DNA from: Rhabdophis nuchalis
Lineage: Eukaryota > Chordata > Lepidosauria > Squamata > Natricidae
Assembly (NCBI GenBank): GCA_039707465.1
Contig: CM077647.1
Coordinates: 174,294,663 to 174,358,662 of the forward strand
Length of the DNA stretch: 64,000 bases
Reading direction: 5' to 3'
In this document: piece after piece, positions 63,654 to 64,000 of the stretch
Numbering within the stretch: position 1 is the stretch's first letter
Layout of the letters: the number at the start of each line of letters is the position of its first letter
Program-made: the position numbers and the translations under genes
The notes under the pieces: generated by a model
Told to the model about the DNA's origin: nothing
Databases searched by the model: none
What the model saw: only the letters and a program-made list of their open reading frames with translations

Positions 63654-63758
63654 CCAATCAGAGCACAGCCAAACTCCCATCCAATCAGAGCATAGCCCCC
63701 TACCAATCAGAACACACCTCCACCCAATCAGAATGCAGCCAAGCTCCCACCCAATCAG
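63654..63758 (+). promoter_or_regulatory. Array of five CCAATCA boxes in PLE 2
   Basis: CCAATCA begins at 63,654, 63,681, 63,703, 63,724 and 63,751, spaced 27, 22, 21 and 27 bases apart, about 100-200 bases before the element's terminal region. CCAAT is the core site of NF-Y. It also lies in coding sequence (NQS/QSE repeats), so the repeat could reflect either role. Confidence 0.55.
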
Positions 63759-63841
63759 GTCACACCCCCACTGGCAGTTAAAAAGAGGAACCGGCTGAGA
63801 TCTCACATTGCTCCTGGAAGCACCAAGCCGGAAGCACCAGC

Positions 63842-63872
63842 ATGAAGATGATGAATGAGACTTCATCGAAAC
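63842..63872 (+). ncRNA. Hammerhead-like motif in PLE 2 (degraded core)
   Basis: ATGAAGA in place of CTGANGA, one base, stem GATGAA/TTCATC with a 6-base loop, then GAAAC. The stem has the same length as in PLE 1 with paired changes (GG to AA against CC to TT). The leading C of the core is A here, which should stop cleavage. Confidence 0.45.
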
Positions 63873-64000
63873 GTCGTGAAGATACTTCCAATTCTACGCG
63901 GGAGAAAACCCGAACAACCAAAGACCTGCATATATATATGAAGTGGATATATTGTTACAGCTTCCTGTTAGGCCTATTAAGGGAGGAGACAAACTTGTCA

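Larger units (their letters stand above)
62303..63950 (+). mobile_element. Penelope-like element 2, 5'-truncated
   Basis: It starts with a short inverted piece of a PLE 5' region (62,303-62,345), then enters RT late with LRYVDNTFIIWPHGK, where the catalytic YVDD is YVDN. 62,515-63,144 holds the RT end and the GIY-YIG domain (GVYEIPCTTCPTTYIGQTNRR, IKARIEEHKNS). A frameshift near 63,140 moves to the frame reaching 63,781 (DIDFKKTRTIAKIEHFNN). The terminal region has a CCAAT array and a degraded hammerhead-like motif, and ends in a TATATATA run near 63,935. Inactive. Confidence 0.87.

Overview
The window looks like a stretch of squamate reptile nuclear DNA, most likely snake. It has split vomeronasal type-2 receptor (V2R) exons with canonical vertebrate splice sites. 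It also carries a typical squamate repeat load: CR1, L2-like LINEs, L1, BovB/Sauria-type SINE ends, Ty3/Gypsy elements, Penelope-like elements (PLEs), hAT transposons and a Helitron. The species call is inference from repeat and gene content only. Nothing bacterial is present.

Layout. 1-10.5 kb: decayed L2-like LINEs, a non-autonomous L1-like insertion, two SINE-type fragments, then the first three exons of a V2R gene (V2R-A, + strand). 10.65-21.1 kb: a minus-strand Ty3/Gypsy chromovirus with two ~375-bp LTRs. Its gag is split by a hAT transposon (14,962-19,719) that has perfect 15-bp inverted ends, an 8-bp target duplication, an open 650-aa transposase and a GC-rich ~108-bp minisatellite. 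21.1-25.5 kb: the LTR/gag stub of another Gypsy element, a minus-strand L2-like LINE split by a hAT MITE, and CR1/L2 tails. 25.8-35.9 kb: V2R-B on the minus strand, a complete six-exon receptor with every reading frame and splice site intact; its introns hold many repeat fragments. 36-42 kb: CR1/L2 debris and a 5'-truncated L1 nested in an L2-like LINE.

42.04-52.7 kb is a second copy of 1-10.5 kb in the same orientation, about 42 kb away, with its own V2R exons 1-3 (V2R-C). Left of the receptor the two copies are almost identical; from intron 1 rightwards they differ clearly. Neither copy has exons 4-6 inside the window. 52.7-64 kb is a repeat nest: Helitron Rep remnant, tRNA-derived SINE, 124-bp GC-rich minisatellite, a CpG-rich segment bracketed by inverted repeats that carries what looks like an orphan first coding exon, head-to-head PLEs, a deletion-derivative Gypsy element with an intact integrase, and a second PLE.

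Only V2R-B has the makings of a working host gene. It would encode a class C chemosensory GPCR of the vomeronasal organ, with a Venus-flytrap domain, nine-cysteine linker and seven-helix domain. The other long reading frames belong to transposons or arise from tandem repeats. The points most worth following up are the duplicated V2R half-genes with their step in divergence, the foldback CpG segment with an orphan exon, the hammerhead-like RNA motif shared by three PLEs with compensatory stem changes, the LTR hairpin around the TATA box of a Gypsy element, and the intact hAT carrying a minisatellite.
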